A DNA stretch of 64,000 nt from Oegoconia quadripuncta (GCA_949316235.1 OX438758.1:13177731-13241730), one strand, 5' to 3'; positions 1-12,302 are shown, counted from the first letter of the stretch. Program-made: numbers and translations. The notes: generated by a model from the sequence alone, not told the origin.

Positions 1-429
1 TTGAATAAGCGGTATCTTTAAAAAATCCGACAAGCAAAATAAAGAATTTTTAGACTTTGAGTATGACATGTAAAGCGATAAATGTGTTAACGGACTTTCT
101 TGGTCAACTTTCCTTTTAATAAAAATCTGTGTAAAACCCCGTGATCAAATTTGGGAGCTTTTGCATGGCAGTGATGCAAAACATTCCGCCTGAAGGATGT
201 TAATTCACGTATATCAATGAATTTACAAATTGGGCTTTCCTTTAAATATATAACCAGAATAGGTACCTACAACCTTTATTTGTCAATTTCGTTAACCCTT
301 TCATCCTGTAAACTTGTAGTAAAAGTAACATAAAGCTAGACATGTCCTAATTTTGAACAACCTAACCCATGTCTGAAGGACTAGGTGACATGAGTCATCA
401 CGATGTAGAAATGAAAGGAATTAAATGGC
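1..429. other. unassigned AT-rich intron or flank
   Basis: Nothing recognisable. It lies upstream of the first repeat. Confidence 0.4.
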
Positions 430-978
<549 letters not shown>

Positions 979-1072
979 TAGACCACGGCTTTGGGTTGAA
1001 CAATTTTGGTCTCTTGGTCTTATCTCGCATGGCACTCCATACAAAGTTTCAAGACCAAATTTTTCGAAATGA

Positions 1073-2439
1073 ATAAACCGATTTTAATGAAAATTTGTAA
1101 GAGTGAAGCATATACATAGATCTAAAAACTTAGTAGAAAATATTTTCGAAAAAAAAAGAGCTGACACTGCTTAAAAGTATAAAGTTTCATTAGAATTGGT
1201 CTATTCAATGCCGTGTGAGATAAACCCTCTTAATCTTAATGGTTTCTTGGTCAAAATCTAAATTCAACAACTACACCAGACGCAAGTACGAGTATTATTG
1301 TGATATTAAGGAATTAATACAAACAATGTATCTCTGACCACCCGTTTTGGGATAAAGATCGTGACGTTATGTAGATATTGTAAATGGACTGCGGGACTGG
1401 AACATAAACAAGATAGACCGTACACTTCTTTTAATCCTGTCTGTTCAACAACAGCAAACAAAATTACCGAACATATACAAGATCGGGCTATTTATAGAGT
1501 TTGATGACATTTATCAATCAATACAATTGAATCAGTTATTGTATCGTAATTATTATAAACAACTCGATAAATTATTTGCGATAATAAATGTGAATAAAAC
1601 ATAAATCCTCTTAATCATTATTATCATAAATATTAACTGTATCTTTCCAAAAAACTATATCAGCGATTTACATATGGAAAAGATTAAACGAAAGTGAAAT
1701 CGGGAATCGATATCTTACTAAAACAATTGTTATTTACATATTGATAGAAGTTGTAGATACAATTCATTATGGGATGGAATGCCTATATAACGTCAACAGT
1801 AAAGTATGCATGTCTTAATAAGTAAATAATTGGTTATTAACTTGAATAGAGGGTTTGTCAGATTATGAAACAGGTTAAACTTCAAGCATTTCATTATCAT
1901 TTGTTGAATGTCAATTTATATTTATTGAAAAAAATTCTCAGTCAGGTAGTATGTCCACACTACCGTTTCAGAAAGGGAAATCATCTATGGGAAAGGAAGC
2001 GGCGAAAGAAACCCATCATTGTTTTTTCTTTTTTTTTTTAATAAAAGTATACAATTAATATAATTTTTGTTAATCGAACCCTGTAGGTACGCTGCTCCAG
2101 TGCGGATTTCGCCTTAGGCCTTTTACATTTAAAAGGGGCAATAAAGAACCTACTGTCTGTAGACCTTCAAAGGGCCTTTTAGTTTAATATTTTAAATTAA
2201 GCTTAAGATGAAATTCGTGTGGTGTTTTATGATATGGAAAGGTCAGTTTGCACGTTAGTATAATTACAATTTATATTAGACCAGATTCTATATTTGACTG
2301 TCTTATTTCGGTTTAGGTCTATGGAACAAATGTAGGACCACCGCGAGCTCCGGAGTCACTACTTAGTTGCCCTGACGCGCGATTATGGGTTTCTGAAATT
2401 TTGCGTATCTGGTCTTATGCTTTCTAAAATTGGAATAAT
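1073..2439. other. unassigned AT-rich sequence
   Basis: A short match to the GTAAAAGGCGACTA repeat family (GACCACCCGTTTTGGGATAA, near 1337) is all I see. Confidence 0.4.
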
Positions 2440-2680
2440 TAACTCATCGTGTGCCTTCGCCGCGGAATAGAACCAACCCGTCTCTTCCCGTGGGTGGAGA
2501 AAAAGCGACTATAGGTCTCTCCACCAAGAAAAACATCTAGGGTGGGCTCACCCCTTGTCACGTGAGCATTTATGTAAGGAGGTTGTTGCTCTTAATGTTT
2601 GGAACATTCAAACGCTGTTTGGATTACCTCTGACCACCTCATTTGGGATAAATATCACAATGTGTATATATGTGATAGGC
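2440..2680 (+). repeat. interspersed repeat, same family as 15160-15425
   Basis: GAATAGAACCAACCCGTCTC and TCCCGTGGGTGG are followed by GGGTGGGCTCACCCC and GACCACCTCATTTGGGATAA. Confidence 0.55.
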
Positions 2681-2744
2681 AGGTTTATAAATTAGGCATT
2701 GCATTGAAGGCTTAGGACCTACCTTTAGTAGTGGTAGAGCCACG

Positions 2745-3140
2745 CTGTAAGCTATTAGCTTGCAGCATGAATGGGCCGGCTCGACCGGGGAAGTACCACC
2801 CTTTCGCAGAAGACCGACGTCTGAGTAGTGGCATTTTGCCACTGCGCTTCGTCCGGTGAGCGAGGGCGCCGGAGGCCCGCCTTCCAGTCTCTCTCCAGAA
2901 TGGTAGCGGTATTTAAAGAGTTAGTACCCCAGGAGGGTACCAGCACTATTAGTGCTGGAGAATCCCTCATCGCTCAGGCTGCCCTACTTATTCTGGGGTG
3001 GACACCTTCCTCAAAGGCCGGCAACGCATCTGTGACCCTTTTGGTGTTGCGGGTGTCCATGGGCGGCGGTGATTGCTTTCCATCAGGTGACCCGCATGCT
3101 CGTTTGCCGCCCTCATATAAAAAAAAAAAAAAAAAAAAAA
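2745..3140 (+). mobile_element. LINE 3' end of another lineage (AAGGCCGGCAACGC tail) with poly(A)
   Basis: This GC-rich block contains AGCACTATTAGTGCT and GGTGGACACCTTCCTCAAAG, then GGCGGCGGTGATTGC and a poly(A) run at 3118-3140. Copies lie at 44781-44966 and, antisense, at 34993-35113 and 61731-61920. At 44.8 kb the same tail follows LWNGLPAAVFPNEYDIGTFQ, a LINE C terminus, which identifies the group. Confidence 0.75.
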
Positions 3141-4119
3141 AGGACCACAATATATGGAGGATCGTAGGTAGATTCACTACTGACTATAGTTAATGTGCAC
3201 TGTGTACCCACAACATTTATTTTTTATATTGTTTAAACGTATTTGGAAACTTAAAATATCCCATCACTTGTAATTTCCAATACACATTTTTCCATTTTCT
3301 TTGAGGCTATTTTTAATATCGTGTATTTATATTCCACGCGTTAAAGAAGGTGTATGGAATATGAGAATTGACTATGAGTGTAAGCGTTTTATTAGCAAAT
3401 CCCCTAAATGGTATTTTTTATGGCGGTCTTGTACATCTGTTTGCTTTTACCCGTTTGAGTGGCCAAAGTGGATTTTATGATTAGTTCAAAATTTTACTAC
3501 GAAAAAGTTTTCCAATAAAACTTTTTTATGTCTACTCGAACTAGCAGGCCTTAAAAGATCTGACTCATTTTTACTTTCACCGTGGAATTCTCGCTGCGAC
3601 CGAACCAAGTTATAACTTATAACTTAATAAGGAAAAGCGCGCACTTTTCTTATAAAGATAGAGTTAAAAATTATCTAGATATGCCTCAAAATAACTTTTT
3701 CCTACCACTACGACAATAGTTTGTATAGAATTTTCTGCAGCGCTTCGTAATTGTTGTCCTCCTCGCTTATCTCCAAAATACACATAAATCTCAACACATC
3801 TTAAATTTATACATTGAAAAATGACCAGATTTACTTACCTTAGATAATTTTTACGGTTCCGTGCCTCAAAAGTTAATAAAAGAACACTTTATTGTCCGTC
3901 TGTCTGTCTATGTAACAAGGCTCTTTTTTTCTGAAACGGCTGGAAGTATCAAATTGAAATATAACATTTAATATTTAGGGCTGTCTGTAAACTACTGTTA
4001 AAAATTCCAGCGTCTAGTTTAATGCTATATACAGATACGTTCGCGGTGCCCAGAATCTTAAAATTTCTTCAAGGTCTTATAGCATAAGTGAAGGAAGGAA
4101 GTAAATACGAAAATTAATT
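3141..4119. other. unassigned, with one known-looking repeat piece
   Basis: 3845-3965 (TTTTTACGGTTCCGTGCCTC, TCCGTCTGTCTGTCTATG) resembles 36680-36790 (GGTTCCGTATTTTAAACG, TTGTCTGTCTATCTG), a dispersed repeat. The rest is unassigned. Confidence 0.4.
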
Positions 4120-4480
4120 TGAAATTTCGTATGGAATTAATACGAGATAAACATACTAATATCATCCAAGTAAATAAACACATATTTAAATTTGTTACTT
4201 AAAAAAATTGCCAATATAGAATCCGGGACACGAGTCCTACTTGAGTCCCGTATTCTATACAGAATTACCCTTGATCGATACCATGGATCGAGGATGATTT
4301 TGTATAAGATTAAAAACCAAAAAACCCGACAGTATATTTTGCATTTCGCGGGCGTCATGTTGGATTTTTTACCATGAAATATATCCTATGACTTTCGAGG
4401 GATCAAGACAAATCTAACGACACCATGCACTTGGTAATCTGGTCAAGCTGTTTAGGCTACATGAGGTAACATAGAAATTT
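4120..4480. repeat. inverted arrangement related to 35880-36100
   Basis: GGTTTTTAATCTTATACA-like and GGCGTCATGTTGGATTTTTT, CCATGAAATATATCCTATGA and CAAGCTGTTTAGGCTACATG lie in reverse order. Both strands hold look-alike ORFs because 4200-4330 is partly self-complementary. Confidence 0.5.
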
Positions 4481-5201
4481 ATATACATTTATACTATTAA
4501 TCTTTTTGCGTGCCGAAACAACATGGCGTTATGCAACAAGTTATTGTACAATAATAATACTTTAAAAGTAATAAAGTTATATGTTTAAAGTGGGGCGTTT
4601 CCTTCCACTATATTTCCTCGGTAGGGGCTTACCTAACAAAATAGTAATCGTCCGGTTGCAGGCGTCTCTAAGTGGAATTTACAGCTGCATCTGGTAGACC
4701 TCTTGAAATTAAACTTACGTTCAACTAACAGATGCTTTTAAAGCGATATACTCCAGTTAGGATACACATTTAACTTCCTATAATCTTAAAGGCAGTGATT
4801 ATTTTGGACATGGATAGAGTACCTGTCAGTGATAGAATAATGTTTAATAACAAATCGGTAGCTTGTTCTAGATATAGTATAGGTATTTAGTGATAAAACA
4901 ATGACTATTCGATTAAAATTAGCACTGCACTGCGAATTTCATTGCATCGGAGAATATACTTAGAACTCCTGCAACTATTTTCAAAAACATCGATCAATAA
5001 CTTCTTTAATATTTATGAAAAATTTAATTGAGGGTAAATATCCCGCCTCAATAAACTATTTTTACAAATTGTAAAGTAAGTAGAGATTGATTAATTTCTT
5101 AGGAAATTATTTTAGGAGATCTTTGCATCGTCTAAAACGCAATGCAGTTAGCAGTGGTAACTTTAATTCAATATTTTAGGTTTTATAACTAAAGTGATAT
5201 A

Positions 5202-5469
5202 CAGGGCGTCCCAAAGTTATGGGACATGAAGGGGAAGTACCTTAAATATCGTAGATAGTGAATTTTGCTCAAAGAAGACTTTATGTTATTTTTAAAAGTT
5301 AGTAATTCTGCATTCATAGATTTTCTAAAAATTACTTGCTTCGGCTGGGAATCGAACCGACTTAAATGTGAAAAAAAAAACACCCTACTTTTATGATGCC
5401 AATCGAAAGAATAGCTAAAAAATAATAACTCTGCCTAAGTAACATAGTATTTTAAAAGAAAGGAACAAC
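5202..5469 (+). repeat. left 268-bp terminal inverted repeat of transposon copy 1
   Basis: This is the reverse complement of 7054-7321 with very few mismatches. Similarity fades quickly after the shared GGAACAAC. Confidence 0.93.
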
Positions 5470-5913
5470 ATAAAATGATTGAGTCAAATTTCAAGAAAGT
5501 TATTTATTGCCGACGACGTTCGAAAAGTAGCGATATTATCATTCCAAAGATAGCATTGATTATTCGTAAATAAGTACCCACTTCATAAAATAGGTACTAA
5601 CATAGTTTTCCTTATTATAAGTGCACGTGTAGATGAAATGATAAAACTTGTATTTCAATACGTCCTCTGTAAGCTAGACAGAAGGCAAATTAAAAACAAA
5701 AATAAATAATTTATAATTTGAAAATGGAACAGTTTATGACAGCGTTTGTTTGAATGCATACTTTTTAAGATATTTTAAAAAGAAGTGATATTTTTAAATG
5801 TTGTTCTTAAATTTGAAAATGGAACAGTATGTGCGAGCGTTTGTTTTTCGGATATTGATCTGTTTAGTCTCAATTCACTTACACAAGTGTTATTGTGTTA
5901 ATTTATTGCGAAC

Positions 5914-6975
5914 ATGGCATATCAAGTAAGTTTTGATCTAATGGAAGCATATTTTTTGAACGATAAAGATATCTCTAGAAGTTTGCGGTGGTATGGCGTA
6001 AAATATCCTGATAGACAAATACCGTCTCGTAAAGTTTTGAAAAGGCTTGTGAACAATTTGAAAACTCTGGGACGTTTCGATAAACGCCCAAGAGAACCAC
6101 AGCAAGAAAACCATACGATCAACGACGAAGAACTTGGTATTTTAATTTACTTTTCTGCTTTTCCGAAAGCATCGGTGAGAGAAGGAGAACATGAAATTGG
6201 AGTTTCAAAAAGTAAAATACACCGTGTATTAAAAAAACACGGTTTTAAGAGTTATGTTGAAGGACGATTGGTTCAAAAATTACTTCCGGGCGATACAGAA
6301 AGGAGAAAAAAATTCTGTCTTGATATCCAGGCACGATTGCTCGAAGATCCAAATTTTTTGGATAATATTATTTGGACAGACGAATCTAACTTTAGCAATA
6401 ACGGTATGTATAACCGCAACAATAATCGTATTTGGTCTAAAGAAAATCCCCTACGAGTGACTGAAACTAATAACCAAGTGCGTTTTTCACTCAACTGTTG
6501 GTGCGGACTTTTAAAAAACCGGGTTTTCTTAATCCATTTTTACCAAGGAACCTTGAACACAGAAAAGTATTTAGGAATACTTCAAATTTTAAGGGATAAG
6601 ATAAGAAACCATTCCGCGGCGGAGCAAGAAAACTTAATTTTCCAACAAGATGGAGCTCCGGCTCATAATAGTCGGAGAGCAGCAGATTTTCTAAATGAAT
6701 GTTTTCCTACATGGATTGGTACGAATGGACCGATTAGATGGCCGGCCAGATCCCCGGACCTCACACCATTAGATTTCTTCTTTTGGGGATACGTGAAAGA
6801 TATGCTATACAAAAAGCGATACGAGAACGTAGGCGAGTTGCAAACAGAATTGTGCCATATCACATCGAGTGTTCACCATAAAATGATTAGAAAATCAACA
6901 GGCAGCGGGCTCATTAAAAGATTGGCGATTTGCGTAAGACAAGAGGGATCACATTTTGAGCATTTAATTAATTAA
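5914..6975 (+). CDS. transposase, IS630/Tc1/mariner superfamily, intact (copy 1)
   Basis: This is a 353-aa transposase that would cut and rejoin the element's own ends in the nucleus. Residues 1-60 resemble the insect DUF4817-type helix-turn-helix (KYPDRQIPSR). A second helix-turn-helix follows at about 70-112 (GVSKSKIHRVLKKHG). The DDE domain keeps all three carboxylates: D156 in WTDES, D246 in QQDGAPAH and D287 in SPDLTPLD. Counting to D287 gives 40 residues between the second and third carboxylates, longer than classical mariner (34). The chosen ATG (gcgaacatggc) gives an ORF of full family length, and the reading frame is uninterrupted. The nearly identical second copy shows only two amino-acid differences. 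It could be active, but this is inference from intactness alone. Confidence 0.94.
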   Translation: MAYQVSFDLMEAYFLNDKDISRSLRWYGVKYPDRQIPSRKVLKRLVNNLKTLGRFDKRPREPQQENHTINDEELGILIYFSAFPKASVREGEHEIGVSKSKIHRVLKKHGFKSYVEGRLVQKLLPGDTERRKKFCLDIQARLLEDPNFLDNIIWTDESNFSNNGMYNRNNNRIWSKENPLRVTETNNQVRFSLNCWCGLLKNRVFLIHFYQGTLNTEKYLGILQILRDKIRNHSAAEQENLIFQQDGAPAHNSRRAADFLNECFPTWIGTNGPIRWPARSPDLTPLDFFFWGYVKDMLYKKRYENVGELQTELCHITSSVHHKMIRKSTGSGLIKRLAICVRQEGSHFEHLIN

Positions 6976-7053
6976 TTTACAAAAAAATACCTACTTAATT
7001 GACTACGGCAGTTTCATGTATGTTTTTTATTTGATTAAAATGATTAATTTCAC

Positions 7054-7321
7054 GTTGTTCCTTTCTTTTAAAATACTATGTTACTTAGGCAGAGTTATTA
7101 TTTTTTAGCTATTCTTTCGATTGGCATCATAAAAGTAGGGTGTTTTTTTTTTCACATTTGAGTCGGTTCGATTCCCAGCCGAAGCAAATAATTTTTAGAA
7201 AATCTATGAATGCAGAATTACTAACTTTTAAAAATAACATAAAGTCTTCTTTGAGCAAAATTCACTATCTACGATATTTAAGGTACTTCCCCTTCATGTC
7301 CCATAACTTTGGGACGCCCTG
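7054..7321 (-). repeat. right 268-bp terminal inverted repeat of transposon copy 1
   Basis: Partner of 5202-5469. The outer end reads GGGACGCCCTG and is followed by the TA duplication. Confidence 0.93.
7121..7182 (+). other. tRNA-like motif inside the right inverted repeat (copy 1)
   Basis: The stretch from TTGGCATCATAAAAGTAGGG to CCCAGCCGA has a weak A-box-like start and a perfect B box, GGTTCGATTCC, at 7165-7175. The left repeat carries the same B box on the minus strand at 5350-5360. A poly(T) run in the middle would probably stop pol III, so transcription is doubtful. The motif may be a relic of a tRNA-related sequence. Confidence 0.5.
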
Positions 7322-7457
7322 TATACCTATACTATAGTATAGGTTTTTAGATACTTTAGTTATACCTAAAGCAAGCTATGGAATGGTTAGAAAACATTTA
7401 AATAAATAAAGATGGGTACTCATCCTTTTGCAAAAAAAAGAGGAACTTTAACATTAT

Positions 7458-7480
7458 AAACAAACAAACAAACAAACAAA
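7458..7480 (+). repeat. (AAAC)n at a LINE tail
   Basis: Five to six units next to the antisense LINE 3' end at 7481. Confidence 0.85.
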
Positions 7481-7605
7481 ATATTCTTTATTGTACAACA
7501 ATAAGAAGCATAAAAAGAAATAAGAAAAAGGGGATAGTACAATTTGGCGGCCTTATCACTAAAAGCGATCTCTTCCAGGCAACCTTTGGGTTAGGAAGCA
7601 TTATG
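7481..7605 (-). mobile_element. LINE 3' tail of the hairpin group
   Basis: On the minus strand: GGTTGCCTGGAAGAGATCGC, the hairpin (7555-7569), then AATAAAG near an (GTTT)n tail at 7458-7480. Confidence 0.7.
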
Positions 7606-7852
7606 CACATGACATGTAGGTAGCGTGCACGGTAAACTAATTTTAATAAAATAAATAAATCACCCATATAAATACATACGTTAATTGAATACATACAAAC
7701 ACACATACATAATATATACATAATACATACATAATATATATAAAAAATAATACATATAATATATACCATACATATAATATATATATAATTATCGGAAGTT
7801 GCACCGCAAAATTTACGTATTTGACTAAACTAATAGTTAAAAGAGTGGATCT

Positions 7853-7962
7853 ACAGGATGAATTTCGTGTAATTCCCATTAACTGGTGAGGTCATACTTG
7901 ATTATGAACAACTTTCCTCAAGGAACCATAGTCGGATTCGATCAAAAAAATTTCGATTACCT
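7853..7962. repeat. half copy of the 15457-15789 MITE family
   Basis: CAGGATGAATTTCGTGTAAT, then GAACAACTTTCCTCAAGGAA and GTCGGATTCGATC, matching the left arm at 15.46 kb. Confidence 0.6.
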
Positions 7963-8067
7963 ATACAAAGTAAACCATTCAGAAACCATCTTAGTTATGA
8001 TGTTATTTTATCACTTTTTATTAACATTTGTAATAGGTGACTGTACTAACAAAGATGGGCCTTAAAT

Positions 8068-8405
8068 CAAAATCAAAATCAAAAATATTTTATTCAATGT
8101 AGGATACAAAAATATCACTTATTGAAAGTCATGTTATTTTTTTAAAACTACATCGCTTCACAAGGTGTTACGGTTAGGGAGAAGAAGCGACAAGAAACTC
8201 CGCAACAACACATCTTTTCAATTAGTTTCCATCTTTACAATAATATTACATTTTATATTACATATTACAAAACAATAGCAATTAACATAACGACCAGCTA
8301 ACACCAGACCTCCTTATCGCCTAAATAATCATCTATCCTGTAATAACCCTTCTTACACAGAGTTTCTTTAATGTGGCGCTTAAATTTCTGCTCTGTTAAA
8401 CTCAA
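8068..8405 (-). mobile_element. LINE 3' fragment, (GATTTT)n-tail lineage
   Basis: Read on the minus strand it ends in repeated GATTTT. Its 5' part encodes KGYYRIDDYLGD and KEVW before a stop, matching the C terminus of the 29.7-kb RT. Confidence 0.75.
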
Positions 8406-8477
8406 TACATGTTCTGGTATTGATATATCTGGTATCTTATTGTCTGGAAAAAATAAATAAATTAATTAAAAAAAAAA

Positions 8478-8731
8478 TCGTACGAAATTCCATAAATTTT
8501 CGGCCGATGACTCTACTCCTGATCACTAACAACTTTCCTACTAGGAACCATAACCGAATTCAGCCGAAAACTGTTGGACTTCACACTAAAAGTGGTTTCA
8601 GAATAGATTTCTTTGCATATGTAATAGAAAATTTGTTGTACGAATTCGACTATGGTTCTTGGGGAAAGTTGTTCATAATCAGCAGTGAAGTCACCAGTGA
8701 ACAGGAATTACGCGAATTAAATTTCACCCTG
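8478..8731. mobile_element. MITE related to 15457-15789
   Basis: The right end reads TTTCACCCTG followed by TA. Arms share CAACTTTCC and GGAACCATA...CGAATTC (8526-8565 versus 8635-8685). The left end is eroded. Confidence 0.6.
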
Positions 8732-8739
8732 TATATTTA

Positions 8740-10232
8740 GAATCGTGGTTATGTGTTTTTGCGAGGTCAAACCGTATTTTCCTTGGGCTAATATTATATT
8801 TGAGAGCAGAGTAAACAGGAATTCCTTACATAAGGCTGATGAATAGAAAATAAACTTTGAGAGATGCAATATCCTTTCAACTACATGTTGCACTCTAAAT
8901 TTGTGCAACTAATTTGGACGCAATCTTTGGACGCCAATGGCACATAGGAGGACGAGTCAAAGCAACTATGTATGTAGAGACCTAATCAGCTCATACCTCA
9001 CAGATATCCTCTAATTTGAACGTTGTATCGAATTTAGTTCCGTCTGTTACCAACAGACTATCGCCGAATGCCGAGTACATCGCGGAGTTGGTTTTCATTA
9101 GAAATTTTGGTCATGAACTCACTCCGCAATGTACTCAGCATTCTGCGAATCGTGCTACCGTGGAACGTTCCTAGGAGGAGGGTAATTACGCGACTAGTTC
9201 TATACAATATTTGAAAAGTAAGAATTTTGAAGAAGAAATTTGCTGAAAACCTGGCTAAGAGCCATCTATTTGCAGAACGTCGTCACGTTAACATAAGCGA
9301 TATTCAAGTAGTGAATCGACGTACTGGTAATGACAGTAAAGTGGTAGGCGACATTGGGGGAATAAAAAGGTGCTTGTAATCTCGTTGGACGTAGAGAGAA
9401 TCATACTTATATCAGATTTCAAACTGATTGAAAGTGGTTCATCTGTTCTGGTGCTATTTGCCTTGGACAGACAGATATTCACTCTCACACAGAGACTAAC
9501 GTGTAGTGGACTAGTATATATACAGCAAGTCGGTAAATCTTTTATTATATTACTGACGTTTGGATAGCGCTACGACCGAGGTAGCAAAGAAACACGTAGT
9601 GTAACGGTCGCGTATGTATTAGAATTTACGTTGATTCTCAATCTGTTGCTGCAATCAAGATCGCATGCTCACAGGGACCAGGTACACATGTTCATAGGTA
9701 TTTTCACTGTTTTTAGTGTATCTATGTAGATCGATCGTGTGACACGTAGAGTGCGCGTAGCAAATACATGTTCTACGAACGGCGTAGCATTTGTAGATTG
9801 ACCGTGTGACGAGTAGAATGAGAGAGTTCCAACCGGATTACAAAGTAAAACAAACCACGGTTGAAGCGATGATATCGGCTTTCATGATGGGATTTGTCTT
9901 ATCACTTCGTCTGGGTTGTCGGGTTGGTGATCGAAGATTTTTGGGAGTTGACCAATTATCGCTGTGATGCTCACAATCCCTTGGCCGCTATTTACGGCAT
10001 CCACTTTAAGAGGCAGGTTATACCTATTCTTCTCAAAGTCAAAGTACATTTATATCGAAAACTACACCGCAAAGTGCATAACGAAATAATCAGTTATGAA
10101 TTATCTTAAATTTCACGAATCGTAGCCATGAGGTCAGAAGGAAACGTATTTTTTTCCAAAATCCAGAAAATGTTTCATTATCAGTTTTTACTTTAGTTTT
10201 ACTGTATATATAAACCAGGTATTCTCTTTCAG
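8740..10232. other. unassigned intron sequence before exon A
   Basis: An imperfect inverted pair, GCCGAATGCCGAGTACATCG (9061) and GAACTCACTCCGCAATGTAC (9115), may mark a small decayed element. I found no further synaptotagmin exon here. Confidence 0.4.
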
Positions 10233-10376
10233 GTCCTCCGTCAGACCACACTACCCATCGTTCCAACTCGCCACCAGACTTTCCAGCGGCAACTGTCTCA
10301 CCGCCTGGATCTACCCTCCATCCAGTTCAGCATCTGCAGTTTGGAGCGAGCTGATTCTTCTATTGGACTTATTAAG
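10233..10376 (+). CDS. synaptotagmin-family gene, internal exon A (linker before C2A)
   Basis: This 144-bp exon has an open phase-0 frame of 48 codons. It follows a pyrimidine-rich acceptor (ttctctttcag) and is followed by a gtaaat donor. The peptide contains PTRHQTFQRQLSHRLDL, a basic linker, and ends in GLIK. The exon identified 33 kb downstream starts PELYK, also in phase 0, and the two peptides join into the kind of linker that precedes C2A in synaptotagmins. Synaptotagmins are membrane-anchored calcium sensors for vesicle and granule fusion, with two cytoplasmic C2 domains. The transmembrane segment must lie on earlier exons, which I could not find in the first 10 kb. A SINE-1 fragment begins only about 50 bp past the donor. 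The exon call rests on both splice sites, the open frame and the join to exon B. The subtype is unresolved. Confidence 0.8.
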
Positions 10377-10423
10377 GTAAATCAATATTTTTTGACAATC
10401 GTTCATTTGAAAATGTTATTCTT

Positions 10424-10572
10424 TTTTTTATGCTCAACGGGTTGACCTCAACCACACCTGATGTTAAGTGAAGATGAGGTCGAAGCTTACTGACCCGGAA
10501 ACCCCAACACATTTTGGGGGACTGGCTATCTTATCTCTGACAACCGGAACATAACAATGCTATTAACATCTA
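10424..10572 (-). mobile_element. SINE-1 3' half just downstream of synaptotagmin exon A
   Basis: Poly(T)ATGCTCAACGGG through ACCGGAACATAACAATGCTA. It starts about 47 bp after the exon A donor. Confidence 0.75.
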
Positions 10573-10639
10573 TCCCATAATAAGCGTTTTTACAAAGACT
10601 GTCTGCTCTGTTAAAACACATTCTGGTATTATATTGTGT

Positions 10640-10790
10640 GTGACCCTGTCCATACACACAGCACCATCTAGTTCCACACTAAGCGATAGACTAGTATTTT
10701 GGATACCAGATGCCAATATACTATACAAATACATTACTTTTGTAAATAAATATATACGGAAATGAAAACATTCATAATTCGGGTTACAGA
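10640..10790 (-). mobile_element. SINE-2 3' half
   Basis: CATACACACAGCACCATCTA and TTCATAATTCGGGTTACAG. The tRNA-like head is missing. Confidence 0.65.
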
Positions 10791-10896
10791 TATTGATTTA
10801 ATTTTTATGTCACTATATGATGTCGTGTCGTGTCTACAAAATAGAGTACCATAGGATTAAAATTAATTGAATAAAACAGCTGTTATTTATAAGATC

Positions 10897-11130
10897 CCAA
10901 CTAATATTATAAATGCGAAAGTTTGTGTGTATGTATGTATGTTTCCATGTGAGTATGTATGTTTGTTACCTCTTCACGTCTAAAGGACTGGATAGATAGG
11001 ATTGAAATTTGGTTAATAGACAGATAGGGGCCTGGATGGTTCCTGTAGGATAAGTGGAATTGCTTTTGAGTCATAGAGTGACGCATTTGGTACTAGAACG
11101 AATACTACGCGGACGAAGTCGCAGACAATA
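10897..11130. repeat. ACTAATATTATAAATGCGAA repeat
   Basis: Begins ACTAATATTATAAATGCGAA, with TGTTACCTCTTCACGTCTAA and TGGTTCCTGTAGGATAAG inside, to the CGCGGACGAAGTCGC end. Other copies: 430-698 (reversed), 35146-35275, 52340-52515. Confidence 0.72.
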
Positions 11131-11313
11131 TAATAGTAATATAATATTAATCGATATGATTCTTTAATTATATCGATCATGTAGCTCTTTACATTACAAC
11201 ATAAATGTCTAAATAAATTAAGCCGTACTTAGTCATACATTAATTAAAAAGAAAATCTAAAAACATGTGTTGTATCTCTTAAAATTTTTGTTAATTTACT
11301 AATTGTCAATTTA

Positions 11314-11507
11314 CGACTACCGATTGGTGTAGTGGAACGTTTGCGGATTCGAATCCCGCGAGGGCTAAATATTTGTGTGATGAATAAGAGTATTTATTCC
11401 CGAGTCATTGATGTTTATATAAATATTTATGTATGTAAATCCTTTATCCATAGTACAAGCTTTGCTTTGAGAATAGATGATAGGTGTAAGTGTCCGAAAT
11501 AAAAAAG
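11314..11507 (+). mobile_element. SINE-2b subfamily copy
   Basis: ACCGATTGGTGTAGTGGAAC head, B box GATTCGAATCCCGCGAGG, then CCCGAGTCATTGATGTTTAT and GATGATAGGTGTAAGTGTCC with an AATAAAAAA end. Confidence 0.75.
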
Positions 11508-11509
11508 GG

Positions 11510-12242
11510 CTGGTTTAGAATATAGGCTTATCCTGAAAAAGTCCACGATAAAGTAAGCGAAGCCACGGGCGGAGTGCTAGTATATAATAAAAACATTAGG
11601 TTTGTGTACGTGACGTGTCGAGTTTTACAATATTGCAATTCTAAATCCGTTGTAAATGTCGAGTAGCAACACAAAACACACAAGGACCCTCTGATATCAG
11701 CAGCTGCAGTCTGAAACGAGCATACTAAACCCACTTAATTGGTTAGTCCCAGACTGAATGTCCGCAAAACCTCTACATTCAGGTTACCTATACATTTACC
11801 TAGCCGAGCTACGGAGGTAATTCGCTTATCCTCTTTGTCGGAACTGCGTTCATTGACTTCAAAAATGTACAGGTAAAAGCACAACAACGAACTTCAATAA
11901 GGTCCTGTTTTCTATCTCCTAGCTTCATTAACACCAATGGATTTATTTCAAAAATGCATGGACCAAGAGAAGGTACTCAATACAGAAATGTGGATAAATA
12001 AATAATTAACAATATTTTTCTATTAATTTCCAATAATTTGACGTAATTTAGTTGTACAAAATATTTTTCCATCAAATTAATTGGCAAAGTTGGGTAGCAA
12101 AAATGGCGGATGGCGGCCAAATGTCAGTCAGGTTATAACGTCAAACTGACGCCGATTTATATTTTAGTAATAGGAAACTCTCGCTCGTTCGTTCGGAAAC
12201 ATTTCAAGAGAGTTATTGTATTAGGTAATTGCCCTGAGTCAT
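11510..12242. other. unassigned intron sequence
   Basis: No supported feature. Confidence 0.4.
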
Positions 12243-12302
12243 ATTATACAATACAATACAAATACTCTTTATTGCGCAAAATAATTTACAATAATTATTT
12301 GT
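12243..12302 (-). mobile_element. LINE 3' tail scrap
   Basis: ATACAATACAAATACTCTTT followed by ATTGCGCA is the minus-strand form of the GCAATAAAG...(TATTG)n end seen at 29.35 kb. Confidence 0.45.

Larger units (their letters stand above)
5202..7321 (+). mobile_element. IS630/Tc1/mariner-type DNA transposon, copy 1 (complete, TA target duplication)
   Basis: This 2120-bp element starts CAGGGCGTCCCAAAG and ends with the reverse complement. TA flanks both sides (5200-5201 and 7322-7323). The inverted repeats are 268 bp each (5202-5469 and 7054-7321), unusually long for this superfamily. A single intact transposase ORF lies between them. Copy 2, 36 kb downstream in the same orientation, differs at only a handful of bases, so at least one insertion is recent. 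Each inverted repeat carries a perfect pol III B-box match (see the separate entries). Confidence 0.95.

Noticed and set aside
7488..7879. Cys/Tyr/Ile-rich membrane-like ORFs on the minus strand
   Set aside because: They translate an AT-rich TATACATA stretch next to a LINE tail; low complexity with no conserved pattern.
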